From Janthinobacterium sp. FW305-129 (GTDB lineage Bacteria > Pseudomonadota > Gammaproteobacteria > Burkholderiales > Burkholderiaceae_D), in contig NZ_JACYMM010000007.1 in assembly GCF_020858115.1 (NCBI RefSeq), forward strand, positions 248,901 through 312,900: DNA of 64,000 nt, read 5' to 3'. The stretch's first letter is position 1; every line of letters begins with the position of its first letter. The position numbers and the translations under genes are program-made. Below are positions 62,815 through 64,000 of the stretch, piece after piece. The notes below the pieces were generated by a model. The model saw only the letters and a list, made by a program, of their open reading frames with translations. It was not told the DNA's origin and searched no databases.

Positions 62815-64000
62815 TTTTCCAGGTCGCGCCGCGCCACCTCCAGCGCCGCCTGCAGCTGCGGCAGGAATTGCTCCACGTTATCGAGCTGGCCATTCGAGGC
62901 CAGGGTTTCCATCTGGTGGCACAGGCCGTGCAGGGTGGGGCGGCTCAGGTAGCCGGCGCTGCCTTTCAATGCGTGGAAGGCGGCGGCCGCTGCGCTGGCA
63001 TTGCCGTCGCGCACGGCGTGGCAAGCCAGGTCCAGGCGCCGCGGCGCTTCCGTCAAAAACGCTTGCGCGATGCGCTGCAAGTGCTGCGGCGACAGGCCCG
63101 CCAGCGGCAGGATGTGCACGGGCGCCGTCATGGGATCGGCCGGCGCCGGCGTTTGCGGTTGCGCGCCGCTGGCGTCGTCCAGGCCGAACTGGCGCGCCAG
63201 CGTGTCGTCCCCGGCGGACGCAGCGGGCGGCAGGGCGTGGCCGCGCGCCAGCAGCAGGTCGATGACGGCGTCGATTTTCTCGAACAGCAGCGCTTCGTCG
63301 ACGGGCTTGCTGAGGAAGTCGTCCATGCCGGCGGCCAGGTAGCGTTGCCGGTCATGTTCGCTGGCGTTGGCCGTCAGGGCGATGATGGGAATGTGCGCGT
63401 CGGGAATGGGGAATTGGCCGTTGCCGCCGTCGCGGATCAGGCGCGCGGCCTGTTCGCCGTCCATTTCCGGCATGCGGCCATCCATCAGCACGCAGTCGTA
63501 GGGGCCGGATCCCAGCGCGCGCAGCGCCTGCTCGCCGTTTTCCACGATGGTCACGTCATGGCCCATGCTTTCGAGCAGGGTGCCGATGATGATCTGGTTG
63601 GTGCGCACGTCTTCGGCGCACAGGATGCGCAGGCGGCAGGCATGGCGCGCCTGGCGTGCCGGCCGGCGCGCATCGGCCGCGGGCGCGCTGCCGGGCGTCA
63701 GCGGCAAGGTGAAATGAAAGCGCGAACCGATGCCGACCCGGCTTTCCACGCCGATCGTGCCACCCATCAGTTCGACCAGTTCCTTGCAGATGGCCAGGCC
63801 CAGGCCCGTGCCGCCGTAGCGGCGCGTGGTGGAATGGTCGGCCTGCTCGAATTTCTGGAACAAGCGCGGCAAGGTGTCCGCGTCGATGCCGGGGCCCGTG
63901 TCGCTGATGATGAATTCGATGTCGCTGCGGCCATCGCGGCGCGGCGGCGTGCGGGCGCGCCGCACTTCCAGCAGCACTTCGCCATTCGCCGTGAATTTCA
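62799..64000 (-). CDS. Hybrid sensor histidine kinase, C-terminal part (cut by window edge)
   Basis: The frame is open to the right edge, so the N-terminal sensor and the phospho-acceptor His domain are outside. Visible are the end of the HATPase domain (SDTGPGIDADTLPRLFQKFEQ, then GGTGLGLAICKELVELMGG) and a receiver domain with D in YDCVLMDGRMPEMDG and the Lys in DFLSKPVD. A C-terminal Hpt domain has its phospho-histidine in FHALKGSAGYLS. This is a BarA/ArcB-like multistep phosphorelay kinase. The cognate response regulator is not in view. The end overlaps the convergent hydrolase gene by 16 bases. Confidence 0.93.
   Translation of the reverse strand, partial: KFTANGEVLLEVRRARTPPRRDGRSDIEFIISDTGPGIDADTLPRLFQKFEQADHSTTRRYGGTGLGLAICKELVELMGGTIGVESRVGIGSRFHFTLPLTPGSAPAADARRPARQARHACRLRILCAEDVRTNQIIIGTLLESMGHDVTIVENGEQALRALGSGPYDCVLMDGRMPEMDGEQAARLIRDGGNGQFPIPDAHIPIIALTANASEHDRQRYLAAGMDDFLSKPVDEALLFEKIDAVIDLLLARGHALPPAASAGDDTLARQFGLDDASGAQPQTPAPADPMTAPVHILPLAGLSPQHLQRIAQAFLTEAPRRLDLACHAVRDGNASAAAAAFHALKGSAGYLSRPTLHGLCHQMETLASNGQLDNVEQFLPQLQAALEVARRDLENQPGA

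Overview
This window looks like chromosomal DNA of a high-GC betaproteobacterium, most likely Oxalobacteraceae (Janthinobacterium/Massilia/Duganella type). That assignment is inferred from protein character, GC-rich codon use and the gene set; it was not tested by a search. I see no transposase, phage module, integrase, CRISPR array or rRNA. It is ordinary dense chromosome with several accessory-type operons.

Layout. 1-400: two identical tRNA-Gly genes and a tRNA-Cys. 0.6-6.9 kb: SulP transporter, small unknown protein, chemotaxis receptor, and a Fur-controlled TonB siderophore receptor. 7.1-16.4 kb: a compact formate dehydrogenase/selenocysteine package. It contains fdoG with an in-frame UGA decoded as Sec, fdoH, fdoI, fdhE, selA, selB and tRNA-Sec. 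16.6-20.4 kb: an orphan solute-binding protein and a four-gene SiaA-SiaB-SiaC-SiaD signalling operon that ends in a diguanylate cyclase. 20.5-23.9 kb: MerR/flavodoxin-fold reductase pair, fur with its own Fur box, a LysR regulator, and ompW behind a perfect FNR/ANR site. 24.0-26.3 kb: a MetQ-MetI-MetN-type ABC importer. 26.5-32.9 kb: a heme-acquisition cluster with ECF sigma factor, FecR anti-sigma, STN-containing TonB receptor, heme oxygenase and a DUF454-TonB fusion, with Fur boxes.

33.2-41.7 kb: YceI; a flavin monooxygenase with its GAF/Fis regulator and two copies of a shared cis module; an alginate-export-type outer membrane barrel; a NylB-like serine hydrolase; a CHASE2 membrane protein. 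41.7-42.4 kb: MazEF toxin-antitoxin. 42.4-47.6 kb: a DUF2760-Hsp70-Hsp70 operon. 47.9-49.3 kb: transglutaminase-like protein and DUF4349 lipoprotein. 49.4-55.0 kb: urtABCDE urea importer behind a sigma-54-like promoter. 55.0-56.2 kb: a split chromate transporter pair. 56.4-58.6 kb: small genes and a lone receiver protein flanked by two copies of a DnaA-box-bearing repeat. 58.7-62.8 kb: a very large acetoacetate-decarboxylase-like/FAD-oxidoreductase fusion followed by an alpha/beta hydrolase. The right edge cuts through a hybrid sensor kinase.

Themes. Iron and heme control: four Fur-like sites plus fur itself. Anaerobic or microaerobic physiology: formate dehydrogenase and FNR-type sites. Nitrogen scavenging: the urea importer. 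The most novel-looking items are the decarboxylase-FAD oxidoreductase fusion, the 46-bp cis module shared by the monooxygenase and its regulator, the DUF454-TonB fusion in the heme operon, and the DnaA-box repeats.
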